A stretch of DNA of 64,000 bases. It comes from Pseudomonas sp. ADAK18. GTDB taxonomy: Bacteria; Pseudomonadota; Gammaproteobacteria; Pseudomonadales; Pseudomonadaceae. Both the position numbers and the translations under genes were made by a program. Below are positions 36,167 through 44,589 of this stretch, in pieces. The notes below the pieces were generated by a model. It made no database searches and had not been told where the DNA came from. It worked only from the letters and a program-made list of their open reading frames with translations. Location: contig NZ_CP052859.1 of NCBI RefSeq assembly GCF_012935695.1, positions 5,931,001 through 5,995,000 on the forward strand. Direction: 5' to 3'. The stretch's first letter is position 1; each line of letters opens with the position of its first letter.

Positions 36167-37453
36167 ATGTTGAATAAACGGATGGGTCTGATCGCTCTGG
36201 GGATTTTGAGCGCAACTCAGGCAATGGCTGACGATCAAGCAGACTCCAAGGGTTTTGTTGAAGACAGTCACCTGAACATCGCGGCGCGTAATGCTTACAT
36301 CAGCCGCGACTACAAAAATGGCAAGCAAGACAAAGCCGAATGGGGCCAGGGCTTCATCGGTAAATTCGAATCCGGCTTCACCCAAGGCACTGTCGGTGTA
36401 GGTGTGGACGTGATCGGCCAATACGCTATTCGTCTGGATGGCGGTAAAGGTAAAAGCGGCGCTGGCGGTATCGACTTCTTCAAGCAAGGCGACAGCGGCG
36501 AAGCAGCCAGCGACTTGGCCAAGGGCGGCGCAGCCGTCAAGTTCCGCCTCTCCAACACCGTGCTCAAGTACGGTGAGCAGATGCCAGCCGTGCCGGTCCT
36601 GCAGTACGACAACTCCCGTCTGTTGTCGGAAACCTACACCGGTACCTCGATCGTTTCCAAAGAGATCGCCGGCCTGCAACTGGACGCTGGTCACTTCACC
36701 AAGGAAGCGCGCAAGAGCGCCGAAGGTTCTGACAGCGGCGGCCTGAAAAGCATCGACTACATTGGTGGTAGCTACAAATTCACCGAAAGCCTGTCGGCTG
36801 CGCTCTACGCCTCCAACATGCAGGACGTGCTGAAGAAGCAATACGTCAACGTCAACTACGTACTGGCCCTGCCAGAGAAACAATCGTTGACCTTTGACTT
36901 CAACGGCTACAAAACCAAACTGGACCGCAGCTTCGCCCTGGAAAACCAAGGTGATGCCGACGCCCGTGACAACAAGATCTGGAGCCTGGCCGCCACATGG
37001 GCCTTCGGTCCACACAGCCTGACCCTGGCCCACCAGCGCAGTACCGGTGACACCGGTTACCTGTACGGTGGCTACCGCAACGCTGGCGGTGTTGGTGACG
37101 GTGGTAACACCATCCTGTTGGCCAACTCCTACTGGTCTGACTTCAACGGCAAGGACGAGCGCTCCTGGCAGGCAGGTTACGGCCTGGACTTCGGCGCCTT
37201 CGGTGTACCTGGCCTGACGTACAACATCGCTTACGTGCGCGGCACCAACATTGACGACGGCAGCGGCCGCGGCGATGGCACCGAGCGTGAGATCTTCAAC
37301 CAGTTCAAATACGTGGTACAGAGCGGCCCGGCCAAAGACCTGAGCCTGCGTGCCCGTGCGTCTTGGTTGCGCGTCTCCAACAACGCCAGCAACTACAACG
37401 TTGGCGGTAACGAAATCCGTCTGTTCGCGGACTACCCGATCAACGTTTTCTAA
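36167..37453 (+). CDS. OprD-family outer-membrane porin
   Basis: Substrate-selective 18-stranded porin of 428 residues. A signal peptide (about 1-21, ending ATQAMA) precedes the mature N terminus. Family segments are DSHLNIAARNAYISRDY near 33, KAEWGQGFIGKFESGFT near 58, GVGVDVIGQYAIRLDGG near 80, and a barrel end RLFADYPINVF. OprD porins take up basic amino acids, carboxylates or short peptides; ligand specificity cannot be read here. It has its own leader with promoter and terminator, and a strong terminator downstream. Confidence 0.93.
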   Translation: MLNKRMGLIALGILSATQAMADDQADSKGFVEDSHLNIAARNAYISRDYKNGKQDKAEWGQGFIGKFESGFTQGTVGVGVDVIGQYAIRLDGGKGKSGAGGIDFFKQGDSGEAASDLAKGGAAVKFRLSNTVLKYGEQMPAVPVLQYDNSRLLSETYTGTSIVSKEIAGLQLDAGHFTKEARKSAEGSDSGGLKSIDYIGGSYKFTESLSAALYASNMQDVLKKQYVNVNYVLALPEKQSLTFDFNGYKTKLDRSFALENQGDADARDNKIWSLAATWAFGPHSLTLAHQRSTGDTGYLYGGYRNAGGVGDGGNTILLANSYWSDFNGKDERSWQAGYGLDFGAFGVPGLTYNIAYVRGTNIDDGSGRGDGTEREIFNQFKYVVQSGPAKDLSLRARASWLRVSNNASNYNVGGNEIRLFADYPINVF

Positions 37454-37490
37454 TTGATCGAGCATTACGCTTCGGCCTGATATCAGGTTG

Positions 37491-37530
37491 AAAAAAACGC
37501 CCCGTGGCCTTTGGTTCCGGGGCGTTTTTT
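37491..37530. terminator. Bidirectional intrinsic terminator after the porin
   Basis: AACGCCCCG and CGGGGCGTT pair around a 13-base loop with an A7 run on the left and T6 on the right. It ends the porin transcript and, on the other strand, the convergent M48 protease gene. Confidence 0.88.
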
Positions 37531-37555
37531 ATGGGTGCTACAAAACGCCGACAGG

Positions 37556-39691
37556 CTATTCGTGGCGCGCCTGCAAAGCGTTTCGGGCATGGGCCGCGTT
37601 CAGGTAGTCGTAGATCAGCTCCAGCGTCGCGTGTGACGTGAGGCGCTTGTTGTCGATGCAGAACTGCGCCATGAACAACAACACCTGATGCTTCTTCTTG
37701 TTGAGCCTGGCGCCGGGCACACCGAACGCGCTTTTACGCAGTGCGGGCAAAGGCGCCTCCGGTGTCAATTGCACGATCACCCACAGGCCATTGATGGCTT
37801 GCAGCCCGACACTGGCGATGTGCTCGATGGGCAACGGTTGCGCCAGGTTGGCAAACACAAAATGCTCCGGCGTTAGGCGCAGCGCGGTCTGCGGCGCACG
37901 CTTGAATCGCCGGATGGCGAGCCACAGAAAGATCAACGCGAAACCTGCGATGGCCGCACCTGCACCCAGTGTGGATAACGGCGTGCCCTTCACTTTTTCC
38001 GGGGCCAACCAGGGACGAGTCATCATCCACAGCCCCAGCACAATAAACGGCAACGCCAGTACGCCCGTAACGATCGCACGTCGGCGCCCACCTTCATGCA
38101 AGGACTGTTCGCCTTTGACCGACTCCGCCAAGGACTCAAGGACTTGAGAGTGTGCTTCCTCCTGCCACGCCACCTCAGCCTTCAGGTCACGGGACAGTTG
38201 CTGACGCAGCGCCAGGGGGGCGGAGAAATACGCATCCAATGCCACACCAGCGGCCAAGGCGTCCACCGGCCGGGTGCCACTGCGTACTGCATCTTCCGGC
38301 GCCACGTACAGCGCTCGTATCCGCTCGCCGTTGGACGGATGCGAGTCGGTAGGATGTGGCAGGTGAATCTCCAGCGCTTCAGGTGGCAGTTCCAGTTCGC
38401 ACCGTTGCAGTTCATTGAGTACCGCTGCCGGCAGGTCGTCGATGGCAGCGTGGGTTGCATCAAGGTGCGCCCGCAACAAACGATCCACCTGTGGATTAAT
38501 CGCCGACACTCGCACCAGCGCCGAAGCGGCCGCCGCGTTGCCCGCCAACCGGCTACCCGTGGCATCGGCGAGCAGCTCGCGTTGGCGGCTCCAGTGGCTG
38601 ACCGTATGATGGAAGCGCTCCATGAAAAACACGCCGAACAGGAAGGAAGGCCTCATCAGCCGGCCCTGAATCGCATCGCTGGCCAGCATGGCTTGGGCCA
38701 GCGCGCCGAGGCTGCGGTTGACCCCGTCGTAGATCGGCAGAAAACGCAGGCTGTACTCGGTGTCTTCGCCCACAAAATGCGCCAGCTCATGGCCAATCAC
38801 CGCGACGATTTCCTCCCGGCTCAACACCCCCAGATACAGCAGCGGCAGATGCAAGGTTCGGCCGCGCAAGGCGGTTTCGGCTGGCAGGACGGTGGCGTCG
38901 CTGGAGGTCACGTAAAAGCCTTCTGTCAGGCTCACCACGATATGGTCCGGTGGCAATGCACCGAGTGTGTTCGCCAGTTCGTTCACATGGCGCCACAGAC
39001 CAGGCGCCTGTTGTGGCGTCACCACTTGGCCAAACATCGAGATTGGCGTCGGCTCGAACATCGTCAGCATCCAGCGCAACTGCCGCAGCAGTAACCACAT
39101 CGAGTACAGGCAAAAGGCCGCGATCACCCCGGCCACCGCCATGATCTTGACCTCGCCATTGGACAGCCGACCGATGTGCCAAAACCCCAGGCCTTCGTAG
39201 GCCAGCAACAGGGCAACCGTCGCAGCCAGGGCGATCGCCTGGCCGACCAGCACGTAGGGCAGCAAGCGGCTGCCCAGGGAAAAAACCTGCAACAACGCTT
39301 GCCGGGATTTGCGCGCCTGCGCACCGGCCCAGTGGGTTGCGCCCAGTGCCGCCGCGCCAATCAAGGCTGCCAGCAAACCCATACCGATCACCCACTTGGC
39401 GAGGAGCTGCAAGGCGCTGTTGACGCGGTGCGCGGTGCCGGTCTCATCGGCGGCCTTGTCCATGCGCGACAACACCAACTGCGCACTGAGCTTTTCGCCA
39501 TTGACCGTGATCGGGGTCATCGGGTTTTGCGCCACTAACGCCCGCAACTGTGGCCTGGCTATTTCCAGGTTGGCCTCGAACTCGCTGAGTTTGAGCGCCC
39601 TGTCGACGGCACGCTGCCACTCCCAGCCACCGGTGGCGGCCAGCAGCAATGGAAAGACGATCAGCAGGAGGATCAACTTGAGGGCGTTCAT
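37556..39691 (-). CDS. Large membrane-anchored M48-family metalloprotease
   Basis: Inner-membrane zinc protease of 711 residues. Hydrophobic helices lie near the N terminus (about 5-22), at about 90-115, 140-165 and 180-205. The catalytic motif is VIGHELAHFVGEDTEYSLRF near 300, with HELAH as the HExxH and a later Glu/Asp-containing region (SRQRELLADATGSRLAG) providing the third ligand. Two more helices (about 550-570 and 580-600) precede a cytoplasmic C-terminal domain. The general family includes HtpX-type quality-control proteases, but this is much larger. It stands alone, convergent with the porin. Confidence 0.85.
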   Translation of the reverse strand: MNALKLILLLIVFPLLLAATGGWEWQRAVDRALKLSEFEANLEIARPQLRALVAQNPMTPITVNGEKLSAQLVLSRMDKAADETGTAHRVNSALQLLAKWVIGMGLLAALIGAAALGATHWAGAQARKSRQALLQVFSLGSRLLPYVLVGQAIALAATVALLLAYEGLGFWHIGRLSNGEVKIMAVAGVIAAFCLYSMWLLLRQLRWMLTMFEPTPISMFGQVVTPQQAPGLWRHVNELANTLGALPPDHIVVSLTEGFYVTSSDATVLPAETALRGRTLHLPLLYLGVLSREEIVAVIGHELAHFVGEDTEYSLRFLPIYDGVNRSLGALAQAMLASDAIQGRLMRPSFLFGVFFMERFHHTVSHWSRQRELLADATGSRLAGNAAAASALVRVSAINPQVDRLLRAHLDATHAAIDDLPAAVLNELQRCELELPPEALEIHLPHPTDSHPSNGERIRALYVAPEDAVRSGTRPVDALAAGVALDAYFSAPLALRQQLSRDLKAEVAWQEEAHSQVLESLAESVKGEQSLHEGGRRRAIVTGVLALPFIVLGLWMMTRPWLAPEKVKGTPLSTLGAGAAIAGFALIFLWLAIRRFKRAPQTALRLTPEHFVFANLAQPLPIEHIASVGLQAINGLWVIVQLTPEAPLPALRKSAFGVPGARLNKKKHQVLLFMAQFCIDNKRLTSHATLELIYDYLNAAHARNALQARHE

Positions 39692-39904
39692 CGAAGTCCA
39701 TTCTCGACGCAGGGATTACGCCGTTTATACCTAAAACCCTGGGGCCGGGATACAGACAGAAGTGAAGACCTGTAGCCCACCAAACTTATTACATCACGTC
39801 ACTAATGATGTACTTGAAACCCCATTTATCCCTCCCTGGCAACCTCATACATTGACCCCACTGCCTGCCCATCATGCCGATGGCCAGGTCACTGGAGCCT
39901 TGTC

Positions 39905-40114
39905 ATGCCCTTTGTCAGCCTGCGCATTACCCGCGACGGCGTTACCCCGGAGCAGAAAGCCCAGGTGATCGCCGAGTTCACCGAAACCCTGGAGCGGGTC
40001 CTCAACAAACGCCCGGACCTGACCCACATCGTGATCGAAGAAGTCGACACCGATAACTGGGGCTACGCCGGCATCACCACCACCGAATACCGCAAACAGA
40101 TCGCCCAAGACTGA
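39905..40114 (+). CDS. 4-oxalocrotonate tautomerase-family protein
   Basis: Small tautomerase of 69 residues. Pro follows the initiator Met (MPFVSLRITRDGVTPEQKAQ), so methionine removal would expose the catalytic amino-terminal proline. The rest matches the beta-alpha-beta fold (LERVLNKRPDLTHIVIEEVD). Family members interconvert enol and keto acids and work as hexamers. It starts 27 bp before an SDR gene on the same strand, and the two are presumably a small operon, possibly processing one keto or enol metabolite. Confidence 0.88.
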   Translation: MPFVSLRITRDGVTPEQKAQVIAEFTETLERVLNKRPDLTHIVIEEVDTDNWGYAGITTTEYRKQIAQD

Positions 40115-40141
40115 CCTCACCCTTTCAGCAGAGGATTCATC

Positions 40142-40852
40142 ATGAGCCACTCAAACAAAGTCGTCGTGATTACCGGCGCATCCCAAGGTATCGGCGCGGC
40201 GCTGGTGCGGGCCTACCGTGAGCTGGATTACCGGGTGGTCGCCACCTCCCGTTCGATCAAACTGTCCACTGACCCGGACATCCTCACCGTCGCCGGTGAT
40301 ATCGCCGACCCAGCCACCGCCGAGCGTGTGATCCGCGAAGGTGTGGCCCGTTTTGGGCGCATCGACAGCCTGGTCAACAACGCCGGGATCTTCCTGGCCA
40401 AGCCGTTCACTGCCTATACCCACGAGGACTACGTCAACGTGCTGGCGGTGAATTTGAACGGGTTTTTCTACATCACCCAGCGGGCGATTACCGAGATGGA
40501 AAAGGTGGGCGCCGGCCACATCGTCAACATCACCACCAGCCTGGTGGACCACGCCATTGAGGGTGTGCCGTCGGTGCTGGCGTCGTTGACCAAGGGCGGG
40601 CTGAACGCCGCAACCAAATCCCTGGCGATTGAATACGCCAAGCGCGGGATTCGGGTGAATGCGGTCAGCCCCGGGATTATCAAGACGCCGATGCATGGCG
40701 AAGAAACTCATGCGGCGCTGGGACAGTTACACCCGGTTGGGCACATGGGCGAAGTCAGTGATATCGCCCAGGCGATTGTGTACCTGGAGTCCGCCGGCTT
40801 TGTCACCGGCGAAATTCTCCATGTGGACGGCGGCCAAAGCGCGGGGCACTAA
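40142..40852 (+). CDS. SDR-fold oxidoreductase lacking the catalytic Tyr
   Basis: Short-chain dehydrogenase/reductase fold of 236 residues. The cofactor loop is VVITGASQGIGAALVRAY near residue 9, and NNAGIF lies near 80. At the active site the usual YxxxK reads ASLTK (SVLASLTKGGLNAATKSLA near 147): Lys is kept but Tyr is replaced by Ala. The codon (GCG) is unambiguous. Conserved flanking RVNAVSPGIIKTPMHG and the C-terminal VTGEILHVDGGQSAGH argue the protein is folded and selected. It may use another acid/base or act as a binding protein. It is paired with the tautomerase upstream. Confidence 0.88.
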   Translation: MSHSNKVVVITGASQGIGAALVRAYRELDYRVVATSRSIKLSTDPDILTVAGDIADPATAERVIREGVARFGRIDSLVNNAGIFLAKPFTAYTHEDYVNVLAVNLNGFFYITQRAITEMEKVGAGHIVNITTSLVDHAIEGVPSVLASLTKGGLNAATKSLAIEYAKRGIRVNAVSPGIIKTPMHGEETHAALGQLHPVGHMGEVSDIAQAIVYLESAGFVTGEILHVDGGQSAGH

Positions 40853-40855
40853 GCC

Positions 40856-42436
40856 TCAGGCTTTTACCGGTGCGAGCTTTTGGCAGTTTGCCTTGCGCGT
40901 GGGGTATTGCTCGCACTTGCGCAGCACGGTTTGCACCTGCTGCGCATTTTTCATTTGCTGGTTGGCCAGCAACTTGTCGGTGATGAACAGTTCTTCCGAA
41001 CCCAGGTGGCGCTCGGCCTTGTCGATCATCGCCAGCGCGGCCTCGCCATCACCGCGTTTGAGGTGATAACTGATCATCAAGTCGTAGGTCGCGGGCCCGG
41101 CCAAGGACCAGTCCTTGATCGACTGCAACTCCTTCAACGCCTCCGCGCTTTTACCCTGGGCCAGACGCACGGTATAGGCGACGCTGCGAATGCCCGGTTG
41201 ATCCTTGACCGGAGAGCTCAGGGCGCGACGCAGAAACGCGTCAGCCTCGGGCACCTTCTTCTTCTCCAAGGCATCGGTGGCGAAGTACGCATCCTTGTAA
41301 CCCTGAATAGCCTTGGCCACCTGAGGCGTGTCGCGCACCTTCGGCCAGCTTTGAGTGTTGACCCGGGCGCGGCGCTCCTGACGGTATTCCCGTTGCAGGT
41401 ACTCGCGCAGCTCCTCGTCACGGTCCAGGGTCGACATATGCGAGCGGTTGAAATACTGGGTGGTGGCGGCAATGCTGGTGGTCAGGCCGTCCTTGACCAG
41501 TACGTCCAGCTCCTTGGTAAAACGGTTGAGATTGAACTGCTGCAACGAGTCCTGCATGGCGTTTTTGCGAGCGGTGAGAAAACCGGTGAGTAACGGCTTC
41601 TGCTTACCCTGAAAGTCACTGAGCCGCTCCAGGCTGTGAGTGGCTGCACGCGGCGCATAACCGGCGCGGATCATCAGGTCGGTGCCCAGCAAGTCGGCCT
41701 GGTCCTCCTGCGTCCGGCCCCAAGCGGTGCTCCACACCTGATCGGAAAAGGTGTTGGCCAAGGCGGTGTACAACACCGTGTTGCCGATGGTTTTCTGGGT
41801 GCCCGCCGGGTCCTTGCTGAACAGCTTCATGGTGCCGGAACTGCGGTCCACACCGGTGTCGGCGGCCATCGTTGCCAGCGCCACCGTGGAAGCCACCGTG
41901 GTGAACATTTCTTTCTGCTGCTGGAAGGCAGCCATGCGGTCATGGTGATGCAGCAACACATGGCTCATCTCGTGGCCGAGCATCGCGGCGATCTCGTCTT
42001 CGCTGCCGACGTTATCCATCATGCCCAGCGGCACGAAGATAGTGCCGTATGGATCCGCCGACGGCCCGAAGCTGCGGCTGTCGGTGATCTTCACCTGCAA
42101 CGTGGGCAACTCACCCGGCCAGCCCTTGGACAAGCGCGTGACGATGCCCTGCAAGTACACCTGCAACATCGGGATATCCACCAGGTTCTGCTGGCGCGCC
42201 TCGGCGGCGGGTACGGCGTGGCCGTCATAGCTCAAGCGTTGCTGGCTCTGGCGTTGCGGGTCGAGCTTGTAGTATTGGCGCACGTCGGTGTTGTCGACGT
42301 AATGGCCCTTGACCCGAGACTGAGTCGACGGCCCCACCAGATTCATGAACGCCTGATCGGCACCCTTCAAGGTGGCGCACCCGCTGAGCACCGCACAGAC
42401 CAGAAGGCTGGCCGCCAATCGATATCCCTTCACCAC
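40856..42436 (-). CDS. M48-family metalloprotease lipoprotein
   Basis: Periplasmic lipoprotein of 526 residues. A lipobox ends the signal sequence (LLVCAVLSGCATLKG, Cys near 19). The catalytic site is MLGHEMSHVLLHHHDRMAAF near 155, with HEMSH as HExxH. The third ligand is probably in WGRTQEDQADLLGTDLMIRA near 245. The C-terminal half is helical and repeat-like (about 370-500), resembling the TPR tail of BepA-type proteases that act on outer-membrane protein assembly. It is the last gene of an operon with a small periplasmic protein and a CHASE2 protein. A 25-base piece of its 3' part recurs at 50843-50867. Confidence 0.88.
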   Translation of the reverse strand: MVKGYRLAASLLVCAVLSGCATLKGADQAFMNLVGPSTQSRVKGHYVDNTDVRQYYKLDPQRQSQQRLSYDGHAVPAAEARQQNLVDIPMLQVYLQGIVTRLSKGWPGELPTLQVKITDSRSFGPSADPYGTIFVPLGMMDNVGSEDEIAAMLGHEMSHVLLHHHDRMAAFQQQKEMFTTVASTVALATMAADTGVDRSSGTMKLFSKDPAGTQKTIGNTVLYTALANTFSDQVWSTAWGRTQEDQADLLGTDLMIRAGYAPRAATHSLERLSDFQGKQKPLLTGFLTARKNAMQDSLQQFNLNRFTKELDVLVKDGLTTSIAATTQYFNRSHMSTLDRDEELREYLQREYRQERRARVNTQSWPKVRDTPQVAKAIQGYKDAYFATDALEKKKVPEADAFLRRALSSPVKDQPGIRSVAYTVRLAQGKSAEALKELQSIKDWSLAGPATYDLMISYHLKRGDGEAALAMIDKAERHLGSEELFITDKLLANQQMKNAQQVQTVLRKCEQYPTRKANCQKLAPVKA

Positions 42437-42448
42437 GACGCTCCTTTT

Positions 42449-42814
42449 TTATTGATTACAGCCCGCACCAAAACCGATGGTGGAGTTGTTGTGACTGTCC
42501 TTGGTCTGGCTCTTGGTCAGCTTGTCGCACGGCAACTCCGTGATGTTCAGCGGCGGCTCGATACGCACGTCCATGGTGTCCAGCCAGACCTTCTGCCCCG
42601 CCAGTTCCACCTGCACCAGGTCCAGGGCCTTGTTGTACTGCAACACCGGTACCGGCTGAGTTGGCGCGTCTTTGCGCGGCAGATCGCGTTGCTGCTTGCC
42701 TCGCTCGTCCAGCACCGCCACCGGGTCGGCGAGGAACGCCTTGATGCTGTGAGTGTCTGCCCACGCGGCCTGGCTGAAGAAGGCGACGAGCAGCACGATA
42801 AGGGTTTTGTTCAT
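42449..42814 (-). CDS. Small periplasmic protein of the CHASE2/M48 operon
   Basis: Protein of 121 residues with a signal peptide (MNKTLIVLLVAFFSQAAWA) and a mature domain of about 100 residues. Recognisable stretches are HSIKAFLADPVAVLDERGKQ, a hydrophobic strand LVQVELAGQKVWLDTMDVRI, and a C-terminal LPCDKLTKSQ with two Cys that could form a disulfide. The VELAGQKVWLDTMDV region resembles an SH3-like barrel strand pattern, but I do not recognise the family. The ATG overlaps the CHASE2 stop (ATGA). The M48 gene starts 12 bp downstream. Confidence 0.75.
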   Translation of the reverse strand: MNKTLIVLLVAFFSQAAWADTHSIKAFLADPVAVLDERGKQQRDLPRKDAPTQPVPVLQYNKALDLVQVELAGQKVWLDTMDVRIEPPLNITELPCDKLTKSQTKDSHNNSTIGFGAGCNQ

Positions 42815-44178
42815 CCTTGAGTTCCTTGAGTAAGACGAGAAGGCTGGTTGAAAAAGGCGTCGAACCGATCGCTGAGCAGCAGCAATGAGAGCAACGTAAT
42901 GCCCAGTACGTTGACGGCGGTGTAGTGGTTGTATCGCAGTATCCAGCACACCGCCCCCAGCACGAGCAGGGTCAGTAGCCACGAGGGATACGCTGAAGAA
43001 AAAAGGCGACGCTCCCAGGATGGCCAGCGCGTCCACGCGGGTTGCTTGGCCAACTGCCGGGCGTGCAACGCCTTGAACACTGCAATCAACACCAGCAGCC
43101 CAAGCGTCAACCCATCCAGCCAACTGATATTGACCAGAGCCAGGCTGCCCGGCTCGCGGTCATAGCCCATGCCCCAGGTGATCAGGTTATCCAGGGCCAT
43201 CGCATGCAGATAAACCCCGGGAATCTGCCCATGAACCGGAGACTGCACCAGATCACCAGTGGAGGTGATATTCGCCCCGACCAACACCAGGCGATCGCGC
43301 AGCAACTCCGCAATCAAAGCCTGATTCTCGGGCGAGCTGACCTCCAGATCCGTGGCCGACAGCTTCAAGCTATAGGCACAGCGCGACTGGGACGAGTCGT
43401 CAAACCTCCAGAACACCGCCTGGCCCAACTGCATCAGCCAGTCCGGTAGAAAATGTGACGGCGAGGCGCAATCACTGAGGTCCTTGATGCGCGCCTGCTC
43501 CGGCGCCAACTTGAGCCCCCACTGCACTGCAATCGGCGGCGACGCCACGGCGGCCTGCGCATCCGCAGGCAATGATCCACACGCCTGCGTCTTGCAGTAC
43601 TCGCGATAAAGCGCCATGGCCGGCGTCTCCATCACTCCCAACGGCGCCTTGAACGCCAGCGGATAGGCATCCTCCACCCCATCCCAAACCACCACCGCCG
43701 GCCGACTGACCCCGGCAAACGGCGCCAGGGTATTGGCCTGCCCATCCACCCCCCGCGCCATACCGGTATTGGCCAGGAACAACGGAATACCCTGCCGCTG
43801 ATACCGCTCAAACACATTCGCCAACAACTGACTGCCCCGGGCCGGATCACCCTGGGAGTGATCGTGGCTGTACAACAAATCCACAAACACCGCCTTGGGT
43901 TTGTAGGCCAGCAAACGCTTGAACAACTTGCTCTGCTCGCCGTAGGGCATTGGCCACGAAGTGTTGTTGCGCATCAGATAGGCGTCATCGATCAACACCA
44001 CCGCCACCTGCTGCTGGCCGGTGCTCGGGTAGCTGCTGGAAAGCATGCGGTTAAACCACTCGGCGGACGCCTTGTCGCTGGAACTGGCCAGGCCGAAGGG
44101 GTCGAGGATTGCCAGCAGCCCGATCAGAAGGGCGAGGCAACAGCGGCGGCGGGTGAAAAGAGGGGGCTTCTTAGACAT
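42811..44178 (-). CDS. Stand-alone CHASE2-domain membrane protein
   Basis: Protein of 455 residues. One N-terminal helix (about 12-30) is followed by a large extracytoplasmic CHASE2 sensor domain (about 40-335: VAVVLIDDAYLM, KAVFVDLLYSHDHSQ, LVLVGANITSTGDLVQSPV, GVYLHAMALDNLITW), then three C-terminal helices (about 350-372, 400-418, 422-442). CHASE2 domains normally end in a kinase, cyclase or diguanylate-cyclase output; here only a short, charged tail follows the last helix. It therefore probably signals through protein partners. It heads an operon with the small periplasmic protein and the M48 lipoprotein protease, suggesting an envelope-sensing unit. Confidence 0.87.
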   Translation of the reverse strand: MSKKPPLFTRRRCCLALLIGLLAILDPFGLASSSDKASAEWFNRMLSSSYPSTGQQQVAVVLIDDAYLMRNNTSWPMPYGEQSKLFKRLLAYKPKAVFVDLLYSHDHSQGDPARGSQLLANVFERYQRQGIPLFLANTGMARGVDGQANTLAPFAGVSRPAVVVWDGVEDAYPLAFKAPLGVMETPAMALYREYCKTQACGSLPADAQAAVASPPIAVQWGLKLAPEQARIKDLSDCASPSHFLPDWLMQLGQAVFWRFDDSSQSRCAYSLKLSATDLEVSSPENQALIAELLRDRLVLVGANITSTGDLVQSPVHGQIPGVYLHAMALDNLITWGMGYDREPGSLALVNISWLDGLTLGLLVLIAVFKALHARQLAKQPAWTRWPSWERRLFSSAYPSWLLTLLVLGAVCWILRYNHYTAVNVLGITLLSLLLLSDRFDAFFNQPSRLTQGTQG

Positions 44179-44182
44179 CCAT

Positions 44183-44545
44183 GTCTCAATAAAGGAAAAC
44201 AGGCTTTAGCGGCTTTTCTGTGGGAGCGGCGGTGCGACGATTCGACTTGCCCGCGATGGTCTTCAACGAAAACGCTGGGCTACTGGATAAACACAGCACC
44301 CACGAATCCATCGACCCCTAAGCCAACAGCCATAAATAAGGAGCGTGGGTTTTAAAGGACCGGGGAAGGGGTGTCAATTAGAAATATGGCTAAGTGCTAT
44401 CAACTTTGCTACTGATGCAGGGGACAGTCGCGCAAGGCGAAGCCATACGCGACCTCAAGGAAAGCTATTCGCAGATGCCATAGTCAGCACCTTCACCACA
44501 TCGTCGATCACCGCTTTGCTCATCTCTGGCAGGCAATGTGAGGCA
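44183..44545. repeat. Left copy of an imperfect direct repeat (partner 50868-51118)
   Basis: Blocks 44183-44330 and 44458-44545 match 50868-51000 and 51012-51118 in the same order and orientation, with about 100 bases inserted between the blocks in this copy. Shared pieces include AGGAAAACAGGCTTTA, TCAACGAAAACGC, GGGCTACTGGA and AGTCAGCACCTTCACCACAT. Together with the relic below it fills the 411-bp gap between the CHASE2 and ATPase genes. Confidence 0.75.
44218..44262. repeat. Single variant REP unit
   Basis: GCGGTGCGACGATTCGACTT is the same REP variant as at 3.83 kb, here as a lone unit with a slightly altered end (GCCCGCGATGG). In the partner repeat at 50.9 kb the corresponding position carries the common REP type instead. 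Confidence 0.7.
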
Positions 44546-44548
44546 TAG
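44465..44548 (-). pseudogene. Relic of a DUF3077 gene (3' end only)
   Basis: Read on the minus strand it encodes SHCLPEMSKAVIDDVVKVLT, matching ASHFLQEMSKAVIDDVVKVL of the intact DUF3077 protein at 51.0-51.3 kb. The N-terminal 60 or so residues are missing, replaced by the sequence running into the ATPase gene. A 10-base deletion after the VLT codons shifts the frame before the conserved end. It is therefore a broken second copy. Confidence 0.75.
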
Positions 44549-44589
44549 GAGGAGCGGTTTACGTCATAGCGGATTCTCAAGTTGAGTGC

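Noticed and set aside
42815..43123. Longer form (224 residues) of the small periplasmic protein
   Set aside because: The extension lies within the CHASE2 gene, and the ATG at 42814 begins a clear signal peptide.
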